Assembly: GCF_003096275.1 (NCBI RefSeq)
Contig: NZ_QENQ01000001.1
Location: 1,149,923 to 1,213,922, forward strand
Direction of reading: 5' to 3'
Origin: Sphingomonas pokkalii
GTDB taxonomy: Bacteria > Pseudomonadota > Alphaproteobacteria > Sphingomonadales > Sphingomonadaceae
Length of the DNA: 64,000 bases
Every line of letters begins with the position of its first letter. The stretch's first letter is position 1. Below the pieces are notes generated by a model. It was not told the origin of the DNA, made no database searches, and saw only the letters and a program-made list of their open reading frames with translations. Of the stretch, positions 55,611 to 64,000 are shown in pieces. The position numbers and the translations under genes were made by a program.

Positions 55611-56558
55611 TCAGCGCCGATCCACATTTTTGCGTGTGACGCGGATTTCCTGCGGCGTGGCGATGACCTGCGCATCGAACGACGCGGCCAGCGTTGCGGC
55701 GAAGTCGCCCGGCTTGTCGATCTGGAACAGGCCGATCAGCCGCTCGCGCGCCAGTTGCGAATCTTCCACCACCAGCTGCTGGCGGTTGTAGCGATTGAAC
55801 TGGGCGACGGCGCTTGCGACGGTTTCGTTTTCCAGCGCGATTTCGCCGCTGCGCCAGGCCAGCGCGCGGGTGATGGCGGCAGGCGCCGTGCCGACGACGG
55901 GCGCTGTCGCACCGGCATGAAAGCGTGCGAACTGGCCGGCCTCGATGATCGTCATCGCGCCGCTGGCGTCGGCGGCCCACACCGCCACGCTGCCTTCGGT
56001 CACGGCGATTTCCACGCCCTGATCGCGGCGCTCGACCGAAAAGGCGGTTCCCACCGCCCGCACCAGCGCGATCCCGGCATCGACCACGAAGGGGCGGGCA
56101 CGATCCTTGGCAACCTGGAACCAGGCCTGGCCATGATCGAGCGAGACGCGCCGAATATCCCGCTCCAGCGCGACGCTGAGCGCGCTGTCGGTGTTGATCA
56201 TCGCAACCGATCCATCGGCAAGCGGCAGGCGGCGGATCTCGCCCCGTGCGGTTTCGACGTGCTGCGCGCGCCAATATTGCCATCCGAACAGGCCGGTGAT
56301 GCTCGCGGCAAGCGCGGCGCCCGCACCGGCGAGAAGGCGGCGGCGCAGGCGCGACGGCGGGGGCGGTTCGTCCGCGAGGTCGGCGCGCGGCGGGGCGATG
56401 GCCTGATCGACAAGGCTGAGCCCCGCCATTGCCCGCAGCAGCGCACCGGCATGGGCGGGATCTTCCGCCAGCCACGCTTCGAGCGCGGCAGCCCCCGCCG
56501 TATCGAGCGGATGGCGCAGCGCCCATTCGGCCGCCGCTTGCTCAACGCGATCGGACAT
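55611..56558 (-). CDS. FecR-family anti-sigma regulator
   Basis: The 315-residue protein has a cytoplasmic DUF4880-like N-terminus (AAAEWALRHPLDTAGAAALEAW), one membrane segment (about 74-96) and the periplasmic FecR domain (IRRLPLADGSVAMINTDSAL). It overlaps the sigma gene by 17 nt and precedes the STN receptor by 77 nt. It would convey the signal from receptor to sigma factor. The C-terminal STN-like tail (RLIGLFQIDKPGDFAATLAA) is also typical. Confidence 0.92.
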   Translation of the reverse strand: MSDRVEQAAAEWALRHPLDTAGAAALEAWLAEDPAHAGALLRAMAGLSLVDQAIAPPRADLADEPPPPSRLRRRLLAGAGAALAASITGLFGWQYWRAQHVETARGEIRRLPLADGSVAMINTDSALSVALERDIRRVSLDHGQAWFQVAKDRARPFVVDAGIALVRAVGTAFSVERRDQGVEIAVTEGSVAVWAADASGAMTIIEAGQFARFHAGATAPVVGTAPAAITRALAWRSGEIALENETVASAVAQFNRYNRQQLVVEDSQLARERLIGLFQIDKPGDFAATLAASFDAQVIATPQEIRVTRKNVDRR

Positions 56559-57090
56559 GGGCTCTTCCTTCCTCCGCCGGGGATGCGGCGTCCGACGGTT
56601 CGGTCAATATCCGCAGGATCGCGCGAAGGCTGCGGCTGGCATCATTCTCCACCACCGCCTCCGTGACGCCGAGGCGCGCGGCGATTTCCTTCTGGCTGAG
56701 CCCGTCGATGCGCCGGAGCAGGAAGATCCGACGGGCGCGATCGGACAAGGTGCCGAGCGCGGCGCGCACGCGATCAAGCTCCTGCCGGCCCGCTGCGATC
56801 CGATCGGGCAGGGGGAGATCGCTTGCCAGTTCGTTGTCTTCCTTCTGCGCGATCGGCTCGATCCGCACGACGCGGGCGCGCCGCCGCTGCCGGTGGGCGA
56901 GGTTGCGCGCCATGGCGAACAGATAGGCGCGCGGCTCGGCGATATGGGAGACGTCGGTGATCTGTGCGATTCTGCAATAGCATTCCTGCACGATATCCTC
57001 CACGTCGGCAGCCGCCATCACACGCGAGCGCAACCAAGTGCGCAGATCGCGTTCATGGGGCAGGATCTCGCGCCCTACCCATTCCGCCAA
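56542..57090 (-). CDS. ECF sigma factor, FecI type
   Basis: Region 2 (DVEDIVQECYCRIAQI) and region 4 (LRRIDGLSQKEIAARLGVTE) are intact, and the N-terminus AEWVGREILPHE is typical of FecI-like factors. The only conventional start is TTG at 57090 without a good ribosome site. In the same frame, five codons upstream, ACG (57105-57103) would give ERTALAEWVGRE and has AGGAGAG 5 nt upstream, so the ancestral start was probably ATG there. The gene lies next to transposase remnants. It drives the FecR and receptor genes. Confidence 0.85.
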   Translation of the reverse strand: MAEWVGREILPHERDLRTWLRSRVMAAADVEDIVQECYCRIAQITDVSHIAEPRAYLFAMARNLAHRQRRRARVVRIEPIAQKEDNELASDLPLPDRIAAGRQELDRVRAALGTLSDRARRIFLLRRIDGLSQKEIAARLGVTEAVVENDASRSLRAILRILTEPSDAASPAEEGRAHVRSR

Positions 57091-57195
57091 AGCTGTCCGT
57101 TCCGTGGCCGCTCTCCTATACCGATCGTTCGAGACACGAGATCGCGCTTTCCGTCACCCTGCGAGCAGAAATAATCGCCACTCTACACGAGCAAG

Positions 57196-57660
57196 GGCGT
57201 GGCGAGGGAGCGGCTTCACGTGGCGACGCTGATGAAGCGGATGGGATTGGAGGCGCTCTACCGGCGCCCGAATACGTTGAAGCCGACACCCTGGCAGAAG
57301 GTCTATCCCTATCTGCTGCGCAATCTGGCGGTAATCCGGCCCAACCAGAGCCTGCCCCCGCGAAGGCGGGGGGCAACCGACATTACCCCGGCCTTCGCCG
57401 GGGCAGGCTCCATGTGCTGATGGCACGCGGCTTCGTCTATCTCGTCGCCATTGTTGACTGGTTCAAGCGGAGGGTGCTGGCATCGCGGATATCGATCTCG
57501 CTCGATGCTGCGTTCTGCATCGAGGCGCTGGCGCGCCATGGCAAGCCGGCAATCTTCAACGGCGACCAGGGTTCGCAGTTCACCAGCACCGCCTTCACCG
57601 CCATCCTGCACCGCGAGCAGATCGCCATCAGCATGGACGGAAAGCCGCGCGCCTGGCTAG
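57196..57660 (+). pseudogene. IS3-family orfB transposase remnant, interrupted by a palindromic repeat
   Basis: Recognisable pieces are VATLMKRMGLEALYRRPNTL (HTH_21 part) and, after the repeat, ARGFVYLVAIVDWFKRRVL and NGDQGSQFTSTAFTAIL (DDE part). The segment with the first catalytic Asp is lost where the repeat sits, and the end with the last Glu is missing. It cannot be functional. Confidence 0.8.
57349..57410. repeat. Palindromic repeat inside the transposase remnant
   Basis: The outer arms GAGCCTGCCCC and GGGGCAGGCTC are perfect complements. Between them are two smaller hairpins, CCCCGCGAAGGCGGGG and CCCCGGCCTTCGCCGGGG. This resembles a REP-type dimer. It interrupts the reading frame of the IS3-type transposase, so the repeat was inserted after the IS or by recombination. 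Confidence 0.75.
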
Positions 57661-57744
57661 ATACACTTCGACCAGCCGCTACCCGCAGCGGCATGAGCAA
57701 CCAGCGGCCCTCCACTTATCCATGCCGCGAGCCTGTGCAGACAA

Positions 57745-57945
57745 ACCGAGCCACCTCCAAGGCCGACCGCAAAGTCCCGATCCCACACGACACAGGGCTC
57801 TACCGCCAGCGCCACAGGATCGAAAACATGTTGGGGAAACTCAAGGACCGGCGCCGCATCCATACCCGCTACGACCGTTGCGCCCACATTCATGTCCGCG
57901 ATCTGTATCGCCGCGACCGTTCTCTCCTGGCGCAATCAATGCGCC
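57745..57945 (+). pseudogene. IS5-family transposase 3' remnant
   Basis: ADRKVPIPHDTGLYRQRHRI and ENMLGKLKDRRRIHTRYDRCAH match the end of IS5-type transposases. The expected MSAICIAATV that should follow is found in another frame at about 57892, so there is a frameshift. No 5' part or inverted repeats are seen. Confidence 0.75.
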
Positions 57946-57971
57946 CTGAGCCTGGAGGATTTTGAGTCTGT

Positions 57972-59114
57972 TCAAGAAAGTATCATCTGCAAAGAACGTT
58001 GCAGCATCGCTACGCTATCAACATCCCCACGATGGGCTGCAGCTTCGGATCGAAATCTCAAGCTATCTGAAATAAATACCTCTACTTTACAGCTCGCCTC
58101 ATAAATAATATTTGCGAGATCATCAAGAAAAATCTCCGGAATATCCACCGTTTTACTATGCAAACGAGAGATATCAAACGACGTATAGTCAATCCCGAAT
58201 ACGTCCCTTAACCAGATGCAATCATCCAGCGAGAGATTTTTTACCATCTTCCGCCAATGTGGCGGCATAGAAAACTTATCCCCGCCAATTTTCGAAAGAA
58301 GATCAATGATCGTCTTTCTGCCAACCAACTTTGGTTCAGGAACACCTATAACGGGATAAATTTCGTTAATTCTGCTCAAGATTCGCACTGCATTCATAGA
58401 GAGCGAAGCATTGGGTCGCGTACCTGCCGGCTCGTCCTCGTCTACCGCCGGCGGCAACCCCATCACCTGAAGGGCGCGTCGCAAAATCCCTCCATGCTGT
58501 TTGGAGGCGTGATCATAATCGACGACGGTGATGTTATCGCGCCCAAATGCCTCTGCAAACCCACCGATCCGGCGAGCATAGCACGGCAGCGACGGCCATT
58601 TCTCTTCGCGTGCGATGGTGCTGCCACCCTTGATGAGTTCCTGCGCAAAACTCGTTGCGAAGTCGATTGGGTTACGGGTGAAGACGATGATGTTGATCGC
58701 ATCGGCATATTCAGCCAGCATCGAATGCAGCTCGACGGCGCCTTCGGGCGAAAGAAGCCCCAATGCTTCGCCGGATAAGACCCCGGTGCGGAACGGCCCA
58801 GCCCGCCACGAATCGAGCTCGCTGCGGAATTCTCGCACGATCGTTCGGTTGCGCGCTTCCGCTGCATCTCGAGACGTGAGACCTTTCCGAACATTATCGT
58901 GCTCCTTTTCCGGCTCAGGGCTGAATAGGAGATACAGATCATTGTAATTTGGACGGCCACGAAAGACATGGACGCCCTGATTCCGCATCGGCGCCGCCAG
59001 CGCGTGCAATCGCTGCTGGATGAAGGTGGTTCCCGTCTTTGGAAGGCCGATAAACACGTTAAGCATGAAATGCGAAGATAGTGTATTTCCGGAGGTGAGA
59101 TCGGGTATCAGCAT
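57972..59114 (-). CDS. Sulfotransferase-like protein of the RiPP cluster
   Basis: The 380-residue protein has the P-loop-like PAPS-binding motif FIGLPKTGTTFIQQ (PKTGTT residues 25-30) and a downstream IIVFTRNPIDFATSF matching the 3'-phosphate-binding motif (R followed by S eight residues later). It would transfer sulfate to a hydroxyl or amino group. The ATG at 59114 overlaps the HExxH gene by 7 nt. Composition is lower in GC than flanking genes. A sulfated peptide product is inferred from the neighbours; carbohydrate sulfation is an alternative. Confidence 0.75.
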   Translation of the reverse strand: MLIPDLTSGNTLSSHFMLNVFIGLPKTGTTFIQQRLHALAAPMRNQGVHVFRGRPNYNDLYLLFSPEPEKEHDNVRKGLTSRDAAEARNRTIVREFRSELDSWRAGPFRTGVLSGEALGLLSPEGAVELHSMLAEYADAINIIVFTRNPIDFATSFAQELIKGGSTIAREEKWPSLPCYARRIGGFAEAFGRDNITVVDYDHASKQHGGILRRALQVMGLPPAVDEDEPAGTRPNASLSMNAVRILSRINEIYPVIGVPEPKLVGRKTIIDLLSKIGGDKFSMPPHWRKMVKNLSLDDCIWLRDVFGIDYTSFDISRLHSKTVDIPEIFLDDLANIIYEASCKVEVFISDSLRFRSEAAAHRGDVDSVAMLQRSLQMILS

Positions 59115-60283
59115 AGAACTTCAGCATTATCGAGGTGATGCTTGCCGTGTATCATCAGTGTTACATCGACAATATTCTCGATAAATTCGCGTGACAGATC
59201 CGTGAATAATTCCATCTCTTCAGACACCGTTCTCGCTAGAGAAAGAGCGACTTGAGAGAAATTGCGAAGTCTAGCACGCGCTATTTCGCTATATTCATGT
59301 TCGGAAGCAACGATTTCATCAAACAACATGTACATGTTGGCCATAGCATGCAGCGCCAGTGCAACCCGATCGATCGTTCGCTGGCGCCCATTTATCGCAG
59401 AGCAAAACATGCGGTCGCCACCGCCGTCGCGAACATATGGGCCAAGGCAGCGGCAGAGATTGAACATCTGATGCGAACTTTCGTGCACCAGCGTTTCCGC
59501 GATCAGTACCGGATGGTGCGGCGCCGAAGTGACAATATGCCCTGGTCGCATCGAAACACTTCTGCCGACGAAACCGTGACTGCTGTTTGCACCCACCGCC
59601 GAAATTTGACGAACTGCCTGCAAAACCCAGGACACGGCGCCCGATCCCAATTCGGACAGCAGGTCGATCGCCGCTTCGATAGACTGCTTGGCAGCGGCCA
59701 TACCCGACTCGTTAATTGGTATATCGGAGGGCCGAACAAGTTCAGGATCAATAGCATAGCCGAAGGTTATTGGAATACCGAAGGTTGAAGATTGCACAGC
59801 GATCGGAGCATTGACCAGGTATAATTCTTTCGATTTCCGCTCGAAGTGCATGACATCCCCATCCGATATAATATCGATCCGGCCATCACGAGACGTGATG
59901 ACTACCGTCCCATTTACGCGCACCTGGAAGTGCTGTAGTAATAATGTGCCGCCGGCGCCCACGTTCAGAGTGGCGTCACCGGACCATCCTAAGCCGGCCA
60001 GCGCCAGCACGGCTTGCGTAAACGCCAATGGATGCAACTCGACGGAGCCCGCCGCCAGTTCGTTGGCCCGCCCGAAGGCAGGAGACCAGCATTCTACCCC
60101 GCTGCGCGCCAACACCGCAGGCGCGTCGCAAACAAGCTGCTCATACTTTCCTGCGATCGCAGGCAACCCCCGGACTCGATCCAGGGTTGCGCGCCCATAG
60201 GCGCGGGACAGCTGCGCGACGGTGGCATGGCCATTATCCCGAAATGTGGCGACCCCTTTCAAGATACCAGCCACATCGATCAT
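59108..60283 (-). CDS. HExxH-motif peptide-modification protein
   Basis: The 391-residue protein has AETLVHESSHQMFNL (H267, E268, H271) in the context typical of the HExxH proteins that accompany FxsB-type radical SAM maturases. About 100 residues downstream is a helical part (VALALHAMANMYMLFDEIV) with possible ligands. The exact chemistry of the family is not settled; a metal-dependent oxidation or proteolysis of the precursor is suggested. It overlaps the radical SAM gene by 4 nt (ATGA), so they act together. Confidence 0.78.
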   Translation of the reverse strand: MIDVAGILKGVATFRDNGHATVAQLSRAYGRATLDRVRGLPAIAGKYEQLVCDAPAVLARSGVECWSPAFGRANELAAGSVELHPLAFTQAVLALAGLGWSGDATLNVGAGGTLLLQHFQVRVNGTVVITSRDGRIDIISDGDVMHFERKSKELYLVNAPIAVQSSTFGIPITFGYAIDPELVRPSDIPINESGMAAAKQSIEAAIDLLSELGSGAVSWVLQAVRQISAVGANSSHGFVGRSVSMRPGHIVTSAPHHPVLIAETLVHESSHQMFNLCRCLGPYVRDGGGDRMFCSAINGRQRTIDRVALALHAMANMYMLFDEIVASEHEYSEIARARLRNFSQVALSLARTVSEEMELFTDLSREFIENIVDVTLMIHGKHHLDNAEVLC

Positions 60284-61509
60284 GTCAGCTCTCCGAGCAC
60301 TGGAATCACCGCCGATCGATCGACTTCTTTTTGTCGAAGGGATAATAGCGTGGCTCGCCGCCGCGATAACCTTCTGTCGATCTCGACCGTCGACATCGAT
60401 CTTGCGGCATAAAGGTGCAACCGGTCGCAGACATCCCGATATGTCTCACAATACACGCTCTTCCGCTTGAAACCCGCGACCGGGTCGAAGCGGTTTTCCA
60501 CATCGCCGCCACCGCAGGCACCCGCCCATTTGCAGCTGCTACATTCCTGCTCCGGAAGGTGAAATCCCCAGGCCATTGTGCCCCAGAGATTGTGATCGAA
60601 GAAGGACTGGAGCGAATGCGTGAAGATCGAGCAACCGGAGTTCTGATATTGCAGATCGAGCGGGCCGAGTGCGTCGTGTGGGCAGAGTGCACCATCGGAT
60701 CGCACAACGATCAGCGGAAGTTCATGGGTTGCCGGAAACCAGTTATGGTCAGCAAGAAGGCCGCCGAACAAGCGCCGGAACAGCTCGATCGTGAGCCCTG
60801 GATCACCTCTCGACAGCCATAGGTCGAGAAGTTCTCGATAAAATACGCGGGTTCGCGCTTCCACCTCGGGTGAGAGCGTGCCCCAGTCCATAATCGGCGC
60901 ACGGAACGAGACAGCCCGAACCTTCAGCTCATCGAAAAAATAATCAAAAAGCGTGGCTGCATCGGAATCTTCACCGAGCACGCAGATTGCTGCTGGAGCC
61001 CGAATTTGCCCATTGGCAACTGCTTGCTGCAATTTTGCAAGACCTTCAACGGTCCGACTATGAGTGCCGACGTAGTTTTTGTCGATACGCACACGGTCAT
61101 GCATTGCCGCGGGACCATCTATACTGACACCGATGCCAACGTCATGCTCGGAAAACAATTGTATCCAGGCATCATCGACCAACATGGCATTTGTCTGAAC
61201 GTCGATCCGCAGCCGCACGATATCATCGAGCGCTTCTCTAAGCGCCCGACAGTATGCACCAAATCGTCTTTTCCCTACCATCAATGGTTCGCCACCGTGG
61301 AAGCAAACCGTAAGATCCGTGATACCTAAATCCTCCACGCCCTTTCGAAGAAAATTTGCCGTCTTTACCATTGTGGCATGCGGCATAAAGCCGGGCTTTT
61401 CTTTATAGCTCTCATCGCCGCCGAAGAAAAAATAGCAGTATGTGCAAGCTATGTTGCACACCTCTGCAACCTTAATAACGACGTATAGAGATATCTTTTT
61501 ATCGGGCAT
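60280..61509 (-). CDS. Radical SAM/SPASM peptide maturase
   Basis: The protein has 409 residues from ATG 61509, with AGGAGG 6 nt upstream. The radical SAM cluster is C18-x3-C22-x2-C25 (CNIACTYCYFFFGG), with the GGEP-type motif CFHGGEPLM. A C-terminal SPASM region has cysteines in CPHDAL, CSSCKWAGACGGG and VYCETYRDVC for auxiliary Fe-S clusters. The layout fits the FxsB/XyeB/GrrM-like enzymes that form cross-links on ribosomal peptides. It is coupled with the HExxH protein and next to a C39 exporter. The exact subfamily is not determined. Confidence 0.88.
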   Translation of the reverse strand: MPDKKISLYVVIKVAEVCNIACTYCYFFFGGDESYKEKPGFMPHATMVKTANFLRKGVEDLGITDLTVCFHGGEPLMVGKRRFGAYCRALREALDDIVRLRIDVQTNAMLVDDAWIQLFSEHDVGIGVSIDGPAAMHDRVRIDKNYVGTHSRTVEGLAKLQQAVANGQIRAPAAICVLGEDSDAATLFDYFFDELKVRAVSFRAPIMDWGTLSPEVEARTRVFYRELLDLWLSRGDPGLTIELFRRLFGGLLADHNWFPATHELPLIVVRSDGALCPHDALGPLDLQYQNSGCSIFTHSLQSFFDHNLWGTMAWGFHLPEQECSSCKWAGACGGGDVENRFDPVAGFKRKSVYCETYRDVCDRLHLYAARSMSTVEIDRRLSRRRATLLSLRQKEVDRSAVIPVLGELT

Positions 61510-61561
61510 TTTCGCCTCCTGCAAAACTCTATCACGGGGCCTTTGCTGGAAATTCGCTTTC

Positions 61562-63745
61562 CTAAAGTAAGGACGAAAATGGTGCAGCCACCGAGTGGCA
61601 TTCTGCCCGCATCATGGAATCCATCGACGGCGATGATGCACATGGTTGCTCGACCAGATTGCCATCCTTCAAAGAAAAAATCTTTGAACATGCCGATAGA
61701 ACCTGCGGACGGTGTGCTACTACGATGATAATCTTCTTCAACTGTTGCAGGTTGGACAGAATCTGTGCTTCAAGTGCCTCGTCCATATTCGCCGAGAACT
61801 CATCGAGCAGCAGGACGTCAGGATCCCGATACAGCGCGCGCGCCAGGAGCAGCCGCTGGATCTGCCCGGCCGAGAAGCCTGCGCCACGACGGCCGACAAG
61901 GGCACCATAGCCAAGCGGCTGCCCTTCGATGACGTCGTCAATACAAGCTAGGCGCGCACATTCCGCCGCGCGATTAAGGTCTGGCTCGACATCGAAGAAG
62001 GTTATGTTGTCGAGGATCGTGCCCGTGACCAACACGTCGTTCTGAAGCACGACACCGGCGTTGGAGCGGATTCGCGCAACCGCGGCGCCGGTTTCCCGGC
62101 AGGACCCGGCGGCGATGGTGCCGCTGGCGGGCTCCAAAAGTCCGACCATGAGCTTGATGAGCGTGCTTTTGCCGGTGCCCGATGGCGCGGTGATCCCCAC
62201 CAGTTCGCCGCTTCTTGCTGTAAGGCTGCAGCCTTTAAGTATCCAGGGAGAGAACACACTGTAGCGAAACCACAGCTCGTCCAGGCCAACTTCATCCAGA
62301 ACAGGGCCGACATTGCCTCCGCAAGACGATGTCGTTGCGGTGCGCGTTTCATCGGGAGCGTGAATAATATCGTCGATCCGCGCGAAATGCGTCCTCAACG
62401 AAGCCGCTGCAAGTGCTCCCCGCGCAACCTCCCGCGCTCGGACCAAAATGAAACCACCCCAGGATGCGATGGCCGCTACGGTTCCAACCGAAATATATCC
62501 AGCCAAATTATGGCAAATTGATAGATAAACCGTTGATATCCATGTAAGATTTCCTAACCATTCCTGCTTGGCGCGAAAACCTTCCAGATATGACCAATAT
62601 AGACTTTGGGCACGAGCAGTTTCGCCGTGAACATTGTGCCAGCTTGAAATTCTCTCACTAGCTGCGCCATATACCTTTACTGCGGACATACTGTCCATTG
62701 TTTCAAATACATAGCCATTTTCTGTAAGCTCAGCCTGAATGCTCGCGCCGAGCCGTGCGTTGGTCTCGCGCATGGCGGCAAGCTGGAACGCAAAGAAGGC
62801 GAGAATGCCGATTGCAAACGTCGCTCCGATCAGGAGATCGGTCGCGAGCAGTAGGGCGACGCCTAGTACTACGAATAAAATGTCAACACCGTTGGTCAGT
62901 ATCTGTTCGGTCATGACCGACGAGATGGATTGGACCGCCTGGTACTGGCTTGCGAGGCGATTGGCAGGGCGTTCTTCGAAAAAGCTCGCCTTGGCGTATA
63001 TCAGCTTCCTGAATAGTGCCTGCGCCATCGTCTGCGTCAGGCGCGCCCGAACCTTTGCCATGTGGCCGACCCGGGACAGTTGCAGAAGCAAGTGCGCACA
63101 GGCGACAATGGCGAAAAGCAAGGCAGTTTGATGGATCAGTGGCAAGCTGCGATCTGGAATCAACCGCTCGAATCCGACCTTCAGAAACAGCGGCAGCACC
63201 AGCGCGGCGAGACTCACGGTGATCGAAACGAGCAAGGTTGGGACGGCGGCGATCAACTGCGCTCGCAGGTCCGGCAATAGGAGTTGAATGGCACTTTCCC
63301 GCCGATCCGTCGCAGTCCGCGGCGCGCAGGCGGTGATTTCCAACTCCAGTGTCACGCCCGTAAAATGCCGAGACGCCTCCCGAGCAGTGATCCGGCGACG
63401 CCCGACCGCCGGATCCACGATCTCGAGATACTTCGTCGTGGCCCGCTCAAGCACGACATAATGGCCAAAGTCCCAGTGAAGTATCGCGGGATATTTGATC
63501 CGACGCAGACCATCCAACGACGTCTTAATCGGGCGGCCGGAAATGCCGTAATCCCCAAAAATTTGAATGAGTTGCCGAAGCGATATCGCGCGCAGCCCCA
63601 CGCTCCAACGCTCGCGCAACTCGGCCAAGGTATGTTCGGCGCCCGCGTGCCGCAATATCATTGCAACGCAAGCCAATCCACATTCCGCGTGAGCACCTTG
63701 AAGGACAGGGTCGATCTTCGATGCGCGTCGGGGCCAGCGGCTCAT
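61562..63745 (-). CDS. Peptidase-containing ABC exporter (C39 PCAT)
   Basis: The protein has 727 residues. The N-terminal C39 peptidase has Q16, C22 (QGAHAECGLACVAMI), H95 (FGHYVVL) and D111 (VDPAVGRR), so it is catalytically complete and cuts leaders after a double-glycine. Six membrane segments (about 160-440) and an ATPase domain follow: Walker A APSGTGKS, signature GAGFSAGQIQ, Walker B VLLLDEF. Its ATG directly follows the stop of the upstream small gene (TAGATG). It would export and trim the modified peptide. Confidence 0.92.
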   Translation of the reverse strand: MSRWPRRASKIDPVLQGAHAECGLACVAMILRHAGAEHTLAELRERWSVGLRAISLRQLIQIFGDYGISGRPIKTSLDGLRRIKYPAILHWDFGHYVVLERATTKYLEIVDPAVGRRRITAREASRHFTGVTLELEITACAPRTATDRRESAIQLLLPDLRAQLIAAVPTLLVSITVSLAALVLPLFLKVGFERLIPDRSLPLIHQTALLFAIVACAHLLLQLSRVGHMAKVRARLTQTMAQALFRKLIYAKASFFEERPANRLASQYQAVQSISSVMTEQILTNGVDILFVVLGVALLLATDLLIGATFAIGILAFFAFQLAAMRETNARLGASIQAELTENGYVFETMDSMSAVKVYGAASERISSWHNVHGETARAQSLYWSYLEGFRAKQEWLGNLTWISTVYLSICHNLAGYISVGTVAAIASWGGFILVRAREVARGALAAASLRTHFARIDDIIHAPDETRTATTSSCGGNVGPVLDEVGLDELWFRYSVFSPWILKGCSLTARSGELVGITAPSGTGKSTLIKLMVGLLEPASGTIAAGSCRETGAAVARIRSNAGVVLQNDVLVTGTILDNITFFDVEPDLNRAAECARLACIDDVIEGQPLGYGALVGRRGAGFSAGQIQRLLLARALYRDPDVLLLDEFSANMDEALEAQILSNLQQLKKIIIVVAHRPQVLSACSKIFSLKDGNLVEQPCASSPSMDSMMRAECHSVAAPFSSLL

Positions 63746-63940
63746 CTAGAACACCCCCCATCCAGCGATGTGATCGATAAGGAGGATGGCCACGCTGGCG
63801 AGCACACAACCCACGATAAGGTACACATGGTACAGCCAGGTCCACCGTTCCTGTTCGGGCACGGTGCCCCAGTGCCTGCGATACCGGAAGCGCAACGCTT
63901 CGGCCAAGAACGGCGTGTCATGATCGACCGGCTCAGGCAT
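63746..63940 (-). CDS. Small membrane protein upstream of the exporter (start uncertain)
   Basis: This 64-residue ORF has one C-terminal membrane segment (WLYHVYLIVGCVLASVAILL). The frame stays open to the window edge, and the sequence before ATG 63940 is pyrimidine-rich, without a ribosome site, so the real gene may be longer. Its stop abuts the exporter ATG (TAGATG), which supports real coupled translation. It could be an exporter accessory or immunity protein. It has no Gly-Gly leader pattern, so it is not an obvious precursor peptide. Confidence 0.45.
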   Translation of the reverse strand: MPEPVDHDTPFLAEALRFRYRRHWGTVPEQERWTWLYHVYLIVGCVLASVAILLIDHIAGWGVF

Positions 63941-64000
63941 GAAGGAGGGAAGAATGGGTAAGGATGGCGGCGGAAGGCACGCTCGATGCGCGATCGGTGT

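Noticed and set aside
61614-61951. Small plus-strand ORFs as RiPP precursor candidates
   Set aside because: They are antisense to the ATPase domain of the exporter and have no Gly-Gly leader.
1-64000. CRISPR array or rRNA gene
   Set aside because: No regularly spaced repeat-spacer pattern and no rRNA-like sequence were seen on reading; only one partial tRNA was recognised.

Overview
The window looks like chromosomal DNA of a sphingomonad-type alphaproteobacterium. It is GC-rich, carries four large TonB-dependent receptors, a FecI/FecR-type surface-signalling cassette, an ArdC plus relaxase mobilisation module, and a tRNA-Glu 3' fragment. Genus is an inference; no rRNA is present.

Region by region. 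(1) 1-3463: an oxidative-stress-type locus with a LysR regulator (cut by the window edge), cytochrome b561, a membrane-anchored catalase-like peroxidase, and a divergent ECF sigma/anti-sigma pair. Two divergent GGAAT-N16-CGTC promoters sit between peroxidase and sigma factor. (2) About 3.5-20.2 kb: a mobile island. It holds ArdC antirestriction protein, a sigma-region-4-like small protein, a nucleotidyltransferase-HEPN protein, a VirD2-type relaxase with ribbon-helix-helix and HTH partners, an intact IS630-type element, and a four-gene minus-strand cluster: large P-loop NTPase, SIR2-like NADase, HerA-like ATPase and a putative nuclease-like protein. This cluster resembles the SIR2-HerA antiphage systems with two extra genes. 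The island is bounded near 20.15 kb by a 44-nt 3' fragment of tRNA-Glu(CTC), beside a tyrosine integrase (20245-21498). (3) 22.3-26.9 kb: a TonB receptor, a shared terminator, and a histidine kinase/response regulator pair. (4) 27-50.8 kb: a catabolic locus that reads as a hydroxyproline-rich glycoprotein (plant extensin-like) utilisation system. It has two TonB receptors, 4-hydroxyproline epimerase, a D-amino-acid dehydrogenase, a DHDPS-family deaminase, an aldehyde dehydrogenase, an APC permease, a GntR/FCD regulator, an M24 peptidase, a DUF885 peptidase, a porin, a DUF5695 protein and a GH127 beta-L-arabinofuranosidase. Five promoters in it carry a common TATACGRTAT-type near-palindrome, the likely GntR operator. 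(5) 50.9-57.1 kb: an FAD-dependent oxidoreductase, an STN-domain TonB receptor, FecR and an ECF sigma factor whose best-placed start codon is ACG. (6) 57.2-57.95 kb: remnants of IS3- and IS5-type transposases, the first interrupted by a palindromic repeat. (7) 58-64 kb: a probable RiPP (ribosomally made, modified peptide) cluster on the minus strand: a small membrane protein, a C39-peptidase ABC exporter, a radical SAM/SPASM enzyme, a HExxH protein and a sulfotransferase. No precursor peptide is visible; it is probably beyond 64 kb.

How they fit together: the catabolic locus would import arabinosylated Hyp-peptides, strip arabinose (GH127), cleave peptides (M24, DUF885), epimerise and oxidise Hyp, and feed 2-oxoglutarate into the TCA cycle. 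The mobile island and the RiPP cluster are acquired accessory modules. Functions are assigned from motifs and context only; no database search was run.
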